Assembly (NCBI RefSeq): GCF_008056315.1
Contig: NZ_VRKQ01000016.1
Location: forward strand, 62,517 to 126,516
Reading direction: 5' to 3'
Origin: Seonamhaeicola maritimus
GTDB lineage: Bacteria > Bacteroidota > Bacteroidia > Flavobacteriales > Flavobacteriaceae
Length of the DNA: 64,000 nucleotides
Position 1 is the first letter of the stretch. Every line of letters begins with the position of its first letter. Position numbers and translations under genes: made by a program. Below are positions 54,937-63,757 of this stretch, one piece after another. The notes under the pieces are model-generated. The model had not been told where the DNA came from and did no database searches. It saw only the letters and a list, made by a program, of their open reading frames with translations.

Positions 54937-55815
54937 ATGCAAAAGGAAACCACATCTAATATTTTACCTGAAAGAAAACCAAAACCCAAATGGCTTCGAG
55001 TAAAACTTCCAACAGGAAAAAAATACACCGAATTAAGAGGGTTAGTTGACAAGTATAATCTAAATACAATTTGTACTTCTGGTAGTTGCCCTAATATGGG
55101 AGAATGTTGGGGTGAAGGCACTGCTACCTTTATGATTTTAGGTAATATATGTACTCGTTCTTGTGGATTTTGTGGGGTAAAAACAGGGCGACCAGAATCT
55201 GTTGATTGGGATGAGCCTGAAAAAGTAGCTCGTTCTATTAAAATCATGAACATTAAACATGCTGTTTTAACCAGTGTTGATAGAGATGATTTAAAAGATA
55301 TGGGGAGTATAATGTGGGGAGAAACGGTTAAAGCTGTTCGTAGAATGAACCCTGAGACTACTCTTGAGACATTAATTCCAGACTTTCAAGGTATTGAACA
55401 GCATATTGAAAGAATTGTAGATGTTACTCCTGAGGTCGTGTCACATAATATTGAAACCGTAAGAAGACTAACAAGAGAAGTTAGAATTCAAGCGCAGTAT
55501 GATAGAAGCCTAGGCGTTCTTAAATATTTAAAACAAGCAGGACAAAGACGAACCAAATCTGGAATTATGCTTGGTTTAGGTGAAGCCAGAGAAGAAGTTA
55601 TTGAAACACTCCATGAATTAAAAGATAATGATGTTGACGTGGTTACAATTGGTCAATACCTTCAACCAAGTAAAAAGCATTTACCGGTTAAGCAATTTAT
55701 TAATCCAGACCAATTTAAAGAGTATGAAGAAATTGGTTTAAGTCTTGGTTTCCGTCATGTTGAAAGTAGTGCTTTAGTGCGTTCATCATATAGAGCACAA
55801 AAACACATTAACTAG
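54937..55815 (+). CDS. lipA: Lipoyl synthase
   Basis: A 292-residue radical SAM enzyme that inserts two sulfurs into octanoyl groups on lipoyl domains. The auxiliary cluster is [12 protein letters not shown] and the radical SAM cluster is CTRSCGFC, with [10 protein letters not shown] and the late serine in [10 protein letters not shown] that completes the auxiliary site. Start at ATG 54937; a TTG two codons earlier is less likely. The GAPDH gene follows by 2 bp. Confidence 0.97.
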   Translation: MQKETTSNILPERKPKPKWLRVKLPTGKKYTELRGLVDKYNLNTICTSGSCPNMGECWGEGTATFMILGNICTRSCGFCGVKTGRPESVDWDEPEKVARSIKIMNIKHAVLTSVDRDDLKDMGSIMWGETVKAVRRMNPETTLETLIPDFQGIEQHIERIVDVTPEVVSHNIETVRRLTREVRIQAQYDRSLGVLKYLKQAGQRRTKSGIMLGLGEAREEVIETLHELKDNDVDVVTIGQYLQPSKKHLPVKQFINPDQFKEYEEIGLSLGFRHVESSALVRSSYRAQKHIN

Positions 55816-55817
55816 TC

Positions 55818-56834
55818 ATGATTACTGTTGCAATCAACGGTTTTGGAAGAATAGGCAGACGTGTTTTTAGACTTCTTCAAGATTATAAAAACATAAAAGT
55901 TGTTGCTATTAATGATTTATCTGATGCCAAAACTTTAAGCCACCTCCTTAAATACGATAGTATTCATGGTCTTTTTAATGGACCTATTTCTTTTGATGAG
56001 AATTACATTATTGTTGATAAAGAAAGAATTCCGCTTTTAAACAAAAAACACCCAAAAGATTTAGATTGGATACCTTACACTGTTGATTTTGTAATTGAGG
56101 CCACAGGTAAGTTCAAAATCACATCGGATTTAGAATATCATTTGAAGAATGGTGCCAAAAAAGTCATTCTAAGTGTTCCTCCTATAGAAGATGATATTAA
56201 AACTATAGTTTTAGGTGTTAATGATGGTATAATTGACGGTTCTGAAACCATTATCTCAAACGCGTCTTGTACCACCAATAATGCAGCACCAATGATTGAT
56301 ATAGTAAATAAACTATGCGGAATTGATCAGGCATACATTACCACTGTACATTCATATACTACAGATCAAAGTTTACATGACCAACCACATAGAGACTTAC
56401 GTCGTTCAAGAGCCGCTAGCCAATCAATAGTACCAACAACAACGGGAGCAGCAAAGGCTTTGACAAAAATATTCCCTAATTTATCAGATGTTATTGGAGG
56501 TTGTGGCATTAGAGTTCCTGTGATTAACGGTTCTTTAACTGATATTACTTTTAACGTAAAAGACACCGTTTCTATTGAAAATATTAATAATACTTTTAAA
56601 GAAGCATCACAAAATAATTATAAAGGCATTTTAGAGTATACTGAAGATCCTATTGTCTCAATTGATATTGTTGGAAATACGCATTCCTGTATTTTTGATT
56701 CCCAAATGACTTCGGTAATTGGAAAGATGGTGAAAATCATTGGTTGGTATGATAATGAAACTGGATATTCTAAACGAATTATTGACTTAATATGTTATTT
56801 GTCGGAAAAAAAGTGTATTTTGTCGATAAAATAA
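55818..56834 (+). CDS. gap: Type I glyceraldehyde-3-phosphate dehydrogenase
   Basis: A 338-residue NAD-dependent enzyme of glycolysis or gluconeogenesis. The Rossmann start is VAINGFGRIGRRVFRL, the catalytic Cys151 lies in SNASCTTNNAAP, and WYDNETGYS is near the end. The order of segments is normal, but the C-terminal tail (LSEKKCILSIK) is unusual. It lies 2 bp after lipA, in one transcript. Operator array C begins inside its last codons. Confidence 0.93.
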   Translation: MITVAINGFGRIGRRVFRLLQDYKNIKVVAINDLSDAKTLSHLLKYDSIHGLFNGPISFDENYIIVDKERIPLLNKKHPKDLDWIPYTVDFVIEATGKFKITSDLEYHLKNGAKKVILSVPPIEDDIKTIVLGVNDGIIDGSETIISNASCTTNNAAPMIDIVNKLCGIDQAYITTVHSYTTDQSLHDQPHRDLRRSRAASQSIVPTTTGAAKALTKIFPNLSDVIGGCGIRVPVINGSLTDITFNVKDTVSIENINNTFKEASQNNYKGILEYTEDPIVSIDIVGNTHSCIFDSQMTSVIGKMVKIIGWYDNETGYSKRIIDLICYLSEKKCILSIK

Positions 56835-56846
56835 TTATATTTGTCA
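56793..56846 (+). promoter_or_regulatory. Operator array C: three copies of TGTATTTYRTCG
   Basis: TGTTATTTGTCG (56793-56804), TGTATTTTGTCG (56814-56825) and TTATATTTGTCA (56835-56846), each 21 bp apart. It begins inside the gap coding end and runs to 17 bp before the hybrid kinase start. A -7-like box TAATCTTG is at 56848-56855. Confidence 0.6.
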
Positions 56847-56862
56847 GTAATCTTGAACTAAG

Positions 56863-59100
56863 ATGTCCCAAATTAAACAATATATACTTGCACTAACAAT
56901 GTTACTTGGCATAGTTGCATGGTCTCAAAAAACCATACAAGATGACCCTGAAATTCAACAAAGTAACATTAATCATCGTATAGATCGATCTCAAGAAGAA
57001 TTAGAAAAATTCAATTATTCTGAAGCCCAAAGGAATCTTGATGAAGCCCTAAAAATTGCCAAAAAAACCAAAAACAAAAAGAGTATTGCTATTATCAATA
57101 CTCATAGAGCCAAGATTGAACTTATAAATAAAGAGCTTGATAAAGCATTTATATCTTTAAATGAAGCCATTAAAATTCAAAACGAAATAAAAGATGATGC
57201 TAACTTGGCAAACTCTTATAAAACCTTAGGTGAATTTTATATAGTTAAAGGAGATTATTATAAAGCAACTGACTATTTCAAATCTGCCAAAAATCTTTTT
57301 GAGCAAGAGGAATTAGAGCATGGTATTCCACAAACACTTCTTTTAGAGGGTAAAACATTCATGCTACTTAAAAACTATAGAACAGCTAGAGCTGTATTAG
57401 AACAGGCTACAGCCCATTCTAAAAAATTAGGCTTATTAAAAACTCAAAGTGAAGCCCTGATAAATCACGGTTTAGTTTATAATGAACTAGGAAATAATGT
57501 GAAAGCCATAGAATTAGCTAATAATGGTTTACAAATAGCAAAAAACAATAATTTTACCGCTATTTTAAATGATGGTTATTTAGTAGTAAGTAACTTGCAC
57601 AATACTATCGGAAATTATCAGCTTTCTAGAAATTACTTGAGTAACCATTTAATATTATCAGATTCAATAAGAAATCTAACAACAATTAGTTCAAATAAAG
57701 AACTAGAAACTCAATTCTTATTAGATGAAAAAAATGATAGAATTAAAGAACTAGAAGCTGAGGCCAAAGAAGAGAAAGAAGATGACGGTGTAAGAACACT
57801 TATCTCCATTTTAAGTGTAGCACTCATAACAATATTATCACTTTTAACCTTGTCGTTATATAAAAATAATAACATTAGGTTAAAGACCAATAATATGCTT
57901 CATAAAAAGAATGGTGAACTTATTATTGCCAAAGAAAAAGCAGAATTAGCTTCAAAAACTAAAGCAAATTTCTTGTCTACTGTTACTCATGAGTTACGCA
58001 CTCCACTTTATGCAGTAACGGGTTTAAGCAACATGCTGTTAGAGGAAGACCCAAAGCCTTCACAAATTCAGCATTTAAAATCATTAAAATTTTCAGGAGA
58101 TTATCTGTTAACTTTTATTAACGACATTCTTCAAATAAACAAAATTGAAGCAAATAAAGTCAACTTAGAGCCAGAACCTTTCAACTTAAGAAAAAAAATA
58201 AGTAATATTATTTTGGCACTTAATAATTCCGCTGAGGACAATAATGTAAAACTTCATTTTGAATTCGATAAAAATCTACCGGAAAACTATATAGCAGATC
58301 AAATAAAAATATCACAAATCCTTATCAATCTTATTGGCAACTCTATTAAGTTCACAAAAGATGGGGACATTTGGATTAGAGTGTATCAAATGGCTGTTAA
58401 AGATAAAATCTATAAACTTAGGTTTGAAGTTGAAGATAATGGTATAGGAATTAGTCAGGAAAAGCAAGATAAAATGTTTGAAAGCTTCTCTCAAGGTTCC
58501 ATTCAGATTAATCGTAAATATGGGGGTACTGGTTTAGGCTTATCCATAGTTAAAGGTTTAATTGATATTTTAAATGGAGAAATTCATGTTAAAAGTGAAT
58601 TAGACAAAGGAACAACTTTCTACTTTGAAATTCCTTTAGAATACACCGAGGTTAAAGAAATAGCTCAAACTAAAACGTCTTATTTTGATAAGGAGACTAA
58701 TGAGTTAGATCTTACCAACGTTAAGATTTTGGTAGTTGAAGACAACAAAATCAACCAAATGATTACTAAAAAGATTTTAACTAAAATGGATCTTAAATGT
58801 GATATTGTTGATAATGGTGAAGAAGCCGTGGATATGATTAAAACAAATGATTACAACATTATTTTAATGGATATTCACATGCCTGGAATTAGTGGTATTG
58901 AAGCCACTAAAATTGTTAGAACCTTTGATAAAGAGCTTACTATTTTTGCCTTAACAGCTGTAACCATTGAAGACAAAATGCATGAATTTGAAGAAGCTGG
59001 TTTCACAGATATTATTCCAAAACCATTTAAGCAAGAAGAGTTTGAGAAAAAACTATATAACGCTCTAGCTTCGAAAGAAGGTAAATCTGCTACGGCTTAG
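56863..59100 (+). CDS. TPR-containing hybrid sensor histidine kinase
   Basis: A 745-residue hybrid kinase. A signal-like start (MSQIKQYILALTMLLGIVAWSQ) leads into tetratricopeptide repeats (about 30-275), a coiled coil and one membrane helix (about 315-333). The HisKA domain has phosphoacceptor His376 in THELRTPL; the ATPase domain shows NLIGNSIKFTKDG, DNGIGIS and GGTGLGLSIVKGL. The receiver carries Asp670 in LMDIHMPG. There is no output domain, so it must pass phosphate on. The regulator is not next door. Array C lies directly before it. Confidence 0.95.
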   Translation: MSQIKQYILALTMLLGIVAWSQKTIQDDPEIQQSNINHRIDRSQEELEKFNYSEAQRNLDEALKIAKKTKNKKSIAIINTHRAKIELINKELDKAFISLNEAIKIQNEIKDDANLANSYKTLGEFYIVKGDYYKATDYFKSAKNLFEQEELEHGIPQTLLLEGKTFMLLKNYRTARAVLEQATAHSKKLGLLKTQSEALINHGLVYNELGNNVKAIELANNGLQIAKNNNFTAILNDGYLVVSNLHNTIGNYQLSRNYLSNHLILSDSIRNLTTISSNKELETQFLLDEKNDRIKELEAEAKEEKEDDGVRTLISILSVALITILSLLTLSLYKNNNIRLKTNNMLHKKNGELIIAKEKAELASKTKANFLSTVTHELRTPLYAVTGLSNMLLEEDPKPSQIQHLKSLKFSGDYLLTFINDILQINKIEANKVNLEPEPFNLRKKISNIILALNNSAEDNNVKLHFEFDKNLPENYIADQIKISQILINLIGNSIKFTKDGDIWIRVYQMAVKDKIYKLRFEVEDNGIGISQEKQDKMFESFSQGSIQINRKYGGTGLGLSIVKGLIDILNGEIHVKSELDKGTTFYFEIPLEYTEVKEIAQTKTSYFDKETNELDLTNVKILVVEDNKINQMITKKILTKMDLKCDIVDNGEEAVDMIKTNDYNIILMDIHMPGISGIEATKIVRTFDKELTIFALTAVTIEDKMHEFEEAGFTDIIPKPFKQEEFEKKLYNALASKEGKSATA

Positions 59101-59101
59101 T

Positions 59102-60100
59102 TTATACAAAATTTAAAATCAACCCATTTAAAGACTCTGCCTTATCAATAGCTGCTTCTATTGGTAGATAAAACAACTTATCTTTTAAAGATTCATATTG
59201 CTTTAATCGCATATAATCCTTTTCGGTAGTAATTATAAGGGTTTCATTATTTAAATCATCAATTTCATTTTGGGTAAAATTATGATGATCTTTAAAATTA
59301 AGATGTTCAAAATTTAGACCTTTTTCAGATAAAAAAGATACTAAAGGAGAAGTATTAGCAATACCAGTCACTAAAGTAAACGCCTTTAACTCTTTAATTT
59401 CTTTTGAAGATTCATCAGAAAACACCTTATTGGAATACCTTATTGAACTGAAAAAAACTTGTTGACTTTTTTTTGGGTTAATCCTACTAATAAATTCCAA
59501 TTTTTCATCTTCACTTATATTTATAGGACACTTGGTTACAATTATAACATCAGCTCTATTAGCGCCACTTCTAGGTTCACGTAAATTACCAGTTGGCAAT
59601 ACATAATCACTAAAATAAGGGTTACTATATGTGGTTAATAAAATATTGAATCCCGCATTTACCTTCCTATGCTGAAAGGCATCGTCCAATAAAATAACCT
59701 CAGGGACATCATTTGCTGATATTAAATTTTTTATTCCATTATTCCTATTAGCATCAACAGCCACTATAATGTCATCTTTATACTTATTATAAAACTGAAA
59801 AGGTTCATCTCCAATACTATCTGCATTTGAGTTTTTATCAGCTAACTGAAACCCTTCTGTTTTTCGTTTATAGCCTCTACTTAAGGTGGCTACTTTAAAA
59901 TCTTCTTTAAGTAGATTAATTAAATACTCAATCATTGGCGTTTTTCCTGTGCCACCAACATTTAAATTTCCAACACAAATAACAGGAAAAGCATATGAAG
60001 TTGATTTTTTAACCCCGGCATCATACAGTTTATTTCTTAGGCTTGTCACCAAATAATAAATTGGAACAATTGGTAATAATATTTTTCTAACTAACTTCAT
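59102..60100 (-). CDS. lpxK: Tetraacyldisaccharide 4'-kinase
   Basis: A 332-residue inner-membrane-associated kinase that phosphorylates the lipid A precursor. The P-loop is GNLNVGGTGKTPMIEYL, followed by SRGYKR, DEPFQFY and LLDDAFQHRKV, all LpxK signatures. Length is normal. It converges on the kinase gene, whose stop lies 1 bp away, and is divergent from the Nif3-family gene. Confidence 0.96.
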   Translation of the reverse strand: MKLVRKILLPIVPIYYLVTSLRNKLYDAGVKKSTSYAFPVICVGNLNVGGTGKTPMIEYLINLLKEDFKVATLSRGYKRKTEGFQLADKNSNADSIGDEPFQFYNKYKDDIIVAVDANRNNGIKNLISANDVPEVILLDDAFQHRKVNAGFNILLTTYSNPYFSDYVLPTGNLREPRSGANRADVIIVTKCPINISEDEKLEFISRINPKKSQQVFFSSIRYSNKVFSDESSKEIKELKAFTLVTGIANTSPLVSFLSEKGLNFEHLNFKDHHNFTQNEIDDLNNETLIITTEKDYMRLKQYESLKDKLFYLPIEAAIDKAESLNGLILNFV

Positions 60101-60214
60101 CAGAGCGAAATCTTAATAAATATATGGGTTCGAATATAATCAATTATTAAATCATTTAAGATTACACAAGACCTTTAAAATCAATAAAAGTGAACTAGTG
60201 AAAGTATAATATTT

Positions 60215-60222
60215 TATCTTTG
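60215..60222 (+). promoter_or_regulatory. -7 promoter box of the Nif3-family operon
   Basis: TATCTTTG matches TAnnTTTG, 17 bp before the ATG at 60240. Confidence 0.6.
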
Positions 60223-60239
60223 AAGCAAATAAAATACTT

Positions 60240-61334
60240 ATGATTGTTCAAGACGTCATTAATCATTTAGAAGAATTAGCACCTTTGGCTTACGCCGAAG
60301 ATTTTGACAATGTTGGCCTTTTAGTTGGCGATAAAAACCAAAAAATTACTGGAGTTTTAGTCACCCTGGACACCCTAGAAAGTGTTGTAGACGAAGCCAT
60401 TGCGGAAAACTGTAATTTGATAGTGAGCTTCCACCCGATTATTTTTAAAGGGCTAATAAAAATCACTGGTAAAACTTATGTAGAGCGTGTAGTTTTAAAA
60501 GCCATTAAACACAATATAGCTATTTATGCAATTCATACGGCTCTAGATAATGCGTTACAAGGTGTAAATGATATGATTTGTAATCAACTGGGTTTGATTA
60601 ATAAAAGAATACTCATTCCGCAATCTGCAACTATTAAAAAACTTACAACCTATGTTCCAAAAGAGGAAGCCGAAAATTTAAGAACAGCTTTATTTGAAGC
60701 CGGAGCTGGAAACATTGGTAACTATAGCAATTGTAGTTTTAATAAAGAGGGTATTGGAACTTACCAAGGCAATATAGATTCCAACCCAACCCTTGGCAAA
60801 AAAGGTGAAACACACCATGAAGAGGAAACCCAAGTCTCAGTAATTTTTGCAAAACATCTAGAATCAAAAGTTATAAAAACTTTAATAAGCTCTCACAGTT
60901 ATGAAGAAGTGGCTTATGAAGTTGTTACCATAGAAAACAAGAACCAAAATATTGGGATGGGAATGATTGGTGAGCTTGAAAACTCCTTAGATGAAAAAGA
61001 CTTTTTAACACATTTAAAATCTAGTATGAAAACAGAGTGTATTAGGTACTCTTCCTTTTTAAATAAACCCATTAAAAAAGTAGCTGTTTTAGGTGGCTCA
61101 GGTAGTTTTGCAATTAGTGCTGCAAAAGCCTCAGGTGCAGATGCATTTATAACAGCAGATTTAAAGTACCACGACTTTTTCACAGCAGAGGATAGTATTC
61201 TTTTAACAGATATTGGACATTACGAAAGTGAACAGTTCACAAAAAATCTTTTAGTAACGTATCTTACAAAAAAAATCACTAATTTTGCAGTCGTTTTATC
61301 AAAGACCAATACAAATCCCGTTAAGTATTTTTAA
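60240..61334 (+). CDS. Nif3-like dinuclear metal center protein
   Basis: A 364-residue protein of the Nif3/YbgI (GTP cyclohydrolase I type 2-like) family, which forms a hexameric ring with two metals per site. Metal residues are seen in VSFHPIIFKGL, ITADLKYHDFF and LTDIGHYESEQF. It is the long form, with an inserted PII-like domain between the two halves (about 130-230, including ATIKKLTTYVPKEEAENL). The reaction is unsettled. It starts a unit with the coiled-coil gene 3 bp downstream. Confidence 0.93.
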   Translation: MIVQDVINHLEELAPLAYAEDFDNVGLLVGDKNQKITGVLVTLDTLESVVDEAIAENCNLIVSFHPIIFKGLIKITGKTYVERVVLKAIKHNIAIYAIHTALDNALQGVNDMICNQLGLINKRILIPQSATIKKLTTYVPKEEAENLRTALFEAGAGNIGNYSNCSFNKEGIGTYQGNIDSNPTLGKKGETHHEEETQVSVIFAKHLESKVIKTLISSHSYEEVAYEVVTIENKNQNIGMGMIGELENSLDEKDFLTHLKSSMKTECIRYSSFLNKPIKKVAVLGGSGSFAISAAKASGADAFITADLKYHDFFTAEDSILLTDIGHYESEQFTKNLLVTYLTKKITNFAVVLSKTNTNPVKYF

Positions 61335-61337
61335 AGT

Positions 61338-62117
61338 ATGGCTAAAAAGAAAGAAGTAACTGTAGAAGAGCGTTTGAGAGCTTTATACGATTTACAACTC
61401 ATAGACTCACGCATAGACGAAATTAGAAATGTTCGTGGAGAACTTCCTTTAGAAGTTCGTGATTTAGAAGATGAAGTAGCTGGACTGAACATTAGATTAG
61501 AAAAACTTGTTGCTAGTTTAGAAGTAATTGACAACGATATTAATTCTAAGAAAAATCTTATTGAAGAATCTAAAGCTTTAATAAAAAAGTACAGTGAACA
61601 ACAAAAAAATGTTAGAAATAACAGAGAGTACAACTCATTAACTAAAGAAGTTGAATTCCAAGAACTTGAGATTGAATTAGCTGAAAAGCACATTAAAGAA
61701 TTTAAAGTTCAAATTGAGCAAAAGAAAGAGGTTATTGGCGAAACTAAAGACCGTTTGAAAGAACGTGAAACTCATTTAAAGCACAAAAAAGGTGAGTTAG
61801 ATGATATTTTAGCTGAAACTGAAAAAGAAGAGCAAGCTTTAATTGACAAATCAGAAACTTATAAAACTCAAATTGAAGCCCGTTTGGTTGCTGCTTATGA
61901 CAGAATTAGAGGTAGCGTTAAAAACGGATTAGCAGTAGTACCAATTGAAAGAGGTGCTTCTGGTGGTTCTTTCTTCACCATTCCGCCTCAAGTGCAGGTA
62001 GAAATTGCTTCTCGTAAAAAAGTAATTACAGATGAGCACAGTGGTAGAATTTTAGTTGATGCCGCTTTAGCTGAAGAACAAAAAGCAAAAATGGAAAAAA
62101 TGTTTTCTAAACTTTAA
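61338..62117 (+). CDS. Coiled-coil protein with a degenerate zinc ribbon
   Basis: A 259-residue protein of the family usually annotated as C4-type zinc ribbon protein (CdsZ-like). Residues about 15-180 form a long coiled coil. The C-terminal ribbon is easily aligned, but the four cysteines are replaced: GASGGSF has Ser208 and Ser211, and TDEHSG has Asp232 and Ser235, where relatives have CxxC twice. So it probably cannot bind zinc that way. It follows the Nif3-family gene by 3 bp, the usual neighbour, so the two are likely partners. Confidence 0.88.
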   Translation: MAKKKEVTVEERLRALYDLQLIDSRIDEIRNVRGELPLEVRDLEDEVAGLNIRLEKLVASLEVIDNDINSKKNLIEESKALIKKYSEQQKNVRNNREYNSLTKEVEFQELEIELAEKHIKEFKVQIEQKKEVIGETKDRLKERETHLKHKKGELDDILAETEKEEQALIDKSETYKTQIEARLVAAYDRIRGSVKNGLAVVPIERGASGGSFFTIPPQVQVEIASRKKVITDEHSGRILVDAALAEEQKAKMEKMFSKL

Positions 62118-62140
62118 TCCATTTAAAATATATATTCAAA

Positions 62141-62171
62141 GAGCCTTCACATTGTGAGGGCTTTTTTTATT
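62141..62171 (+). terminator. Intrinsic terminator after the coiled-coil gene
   Basis: AGCCTTCAC pairs with GTGAGGGCT (one G-T pair), followed by seven T. Confidence 0.82.
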
Positions 62172-62173
62172 TT

Positions 62174-62302
62174 GGACGTTACCTCTCCTCGGGTCGTGCT
62201 TTTCACGTTACACGGTAACTTGCTAGAAATGCGAAGCATTCCAGATTCCCTCTTTATAAAAGTCATAATGCATGAGTAATTCCTAACGCAGAATTAGGAA
62301 CC
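62174..62302. repeat. Unusual intergenic segment with nested palindromes, possible dispersed repeat
   Basis: The sequence here is richer in G and C than its surroundings and contains three dyads: GTTACC/GGTAAC (62178-62183, 62214-62219), GGAATGC-type arms around GAAATGCGAAGCATTCC (62226-62242), and TCCTAA/TTAGGA around CGCAGAA. No ORF or RNA family is recognised. The compact palindromes and different composition suggest a dispersed repeat or remnant of a small mobile element. Confidence 0.4.
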
Positions 62303-62406
62303 TAAAAAGCCACCATTTGTACAGTTCCAAAAGTCAATCATAAAAAATCAAACCAACAATAACATTAAGGTTTTGTATTTTTATACGTCTGAAGAAAGAA
62401 AAAAAC

Positions 62407-63066
62407 ATGAAAAACCTAATCACACTTTTAATAGTTACATTATTTTTTAGCTGCCAAAACATAGCACAAACAAAAAAGGCTCAAGAAAACGTTATCAATG
62501 CAAAACCTATTGAGGTTCCTTTAGAAAACGGAAAAGCCAGAGCATATTTTGCCAGCGGTTGTTTTTGGTGTGTAGAAGCTGTTTATGAAAGTGTAAAAGG
62601 TGTTGAAGAATCAATATCAGGTTATTCTGGCGGACATTCTGACAACCCAACTTATGAAGCCAGCAATACCGGGTGCACAGGTCATGCTGAAGCTGTAGAA
62701 ATTATTTACGAGCCTAATGTAGTAAGTTTTGAAACCCTAGTTGATGTTTATTTTGCTTCTCAAAACCCAACACAAGTTAATGGTCAAGGACCAGACAAGG
62801 GCTCTCAATACCGTTCTATTATTTTCTACCAGAACGAAGCACAAAAACAAATTATACTTAAAAAGAAAGCAGCTTTGGCTAAAAAACTAAACGCAACAAT
62901 AGCTGCCGAAGTATATCCATTTCAAAAGTTTTGGATAGCAGAAGATTATCACCAAAACTACGAACGTTTACACCCAAATCATCCTTATATTCAGCGTATT
63001 TCTATTCCAAGATTAAACAGGTTTAAGTCTAAATTTCCTAAAGAATTACTTAAGGAAGGGCATTAA
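62407..63066 (+). CDS. msrA: Peptide-methionine (S)-S-oxide reductase, lipoprotein form
   Basis: A 219-residue MsrA that repairs oxidised methionine. A lipoprotein signal ends LFFSC (Cys16), so this form is envelope-bound. The catalytic Cys52 is in ASGCFWCVEA, followed by Cys55 of the GCFWC motif, and the family segments GYSGGHSDNPTYEA and DKGSQYRSIIFY. A C-terminal extension of about 20 residues follows the domain. There is no msrB next to it. Confidence 0.95.
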   Translation: MKNLITLLIVTLFFSCQNIAQTKKAQENVINAKPIEVPLENGKARAYFASGCFWCVEAVYESVKGVEESISGYSGGHSDNPTYEASNTGCTGHAEAVEIIYEPNVVSFETLVDVYFASQNPTQVNGQGPDKGSQYRSIIFYQNEAQKQIILKKKAALAKKLNATIAAEVYPFQKFWIAEDYHQNYERLHPNHPYIQRISIPRLNRFKSKFPKELLKEGH

Positions 63067-63232
63067 TATCTCACTTGATTCTATGTAGAATTTCGGACCC
63101 TTTGGTGATCTTGGAATAAACTTTCTTGGGAAACTTTGATTATTAACCTGGTTCTGGCTAAGCTAAAATAGCGATTATTATAAAAATATTTTGGGAACTC
63201 TTATCATTTGAAAATTGAGTAGACTCTCTAAA

Positions 63233-63262
63233 CAAAAAAACGCTCACAAATAAGTGAGCGTT
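63233..63262. terminator. Bidirectional terminator
   Basis: AAAACGCTCAC/GTGAGCGTTTT arms with a 6-nt loop between convergent msrA and the DUF4870 gene. About 165 bp between msrA and this hairpin hold nothing I can name. Confidence 0.8.
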
Positions 63263-63344
63263 TTGGTTTTATCTCATACTAACTAAACTAACTAATAAAA
63301 TTAAGAGATAAAGGATCTTATTTCATGTTCTTTTTCTTTATTCC

Positions 63345-63686
63345 TTAATTTATAAAATTAATGGTTAAAGGGTATTTAGGGTTTTCTCCATTGCTTGCTT
63401 TAATAGCATTTATAATTGGGAATATAAATGAAAAGATTCCTAAAACTATAAAGCCTAACAAGCCTAATCCAAAGAATAAAATTCCTGGAATACAAATTAA
63501 AAAATAGACTATTAAACTCAATTGAAAGTTTATAATACTCTTTCCATGAGCATCCATTTTATCTACTTTTTCTTTTTGAGTAGCCCAAAGTATTAATGGT
63601 AATATTAGGCTACCAAAACCCATAATAAAAAGCACTAACTGACTTAAATGGGTGATAACAATTAATTGATTGTCTTTGCGCATCAT
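63345..63686 (-). CDS. DUF4870 family membrane protein
   Basis: A 113-residue membrane protein of the DUF4870 family: LSQLVLFIMGFGSLILPLILW, then KEKVDKMDAHGKSIINFQLS with the conserved NFQ, and two or three further hydrophobic segments to about residue 100. The function is unknown. It begins with ATG ATG. It is the last gene before the cut gene at the window edge, on the same strand. Confidence 0.9.
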   Translation of the reverse strand: MMRKDNQLIVITHLSQLVLFIMGFGSLILPLILWATQKEKVDKMDAHGKSIINFQLSLIVYFLICIPGILFFGLGLLGFIVLGIFSFIFPIINAIKASNGENPKYPLTINFIN

Positions 63687-63757
63687 AGCATTGATTGTTT
63701 TGATTGATTACTAATATGACGCTATCAAATTAAAAATGTTACAAGAAATTGAAAAAA

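Noticed and set aside
63067-63232. Possible small gene between msrA and the DUF4870 gene
   Set aside because: No open frame with a credible start or coding character was found; sequence is plain AT-rich spacer.
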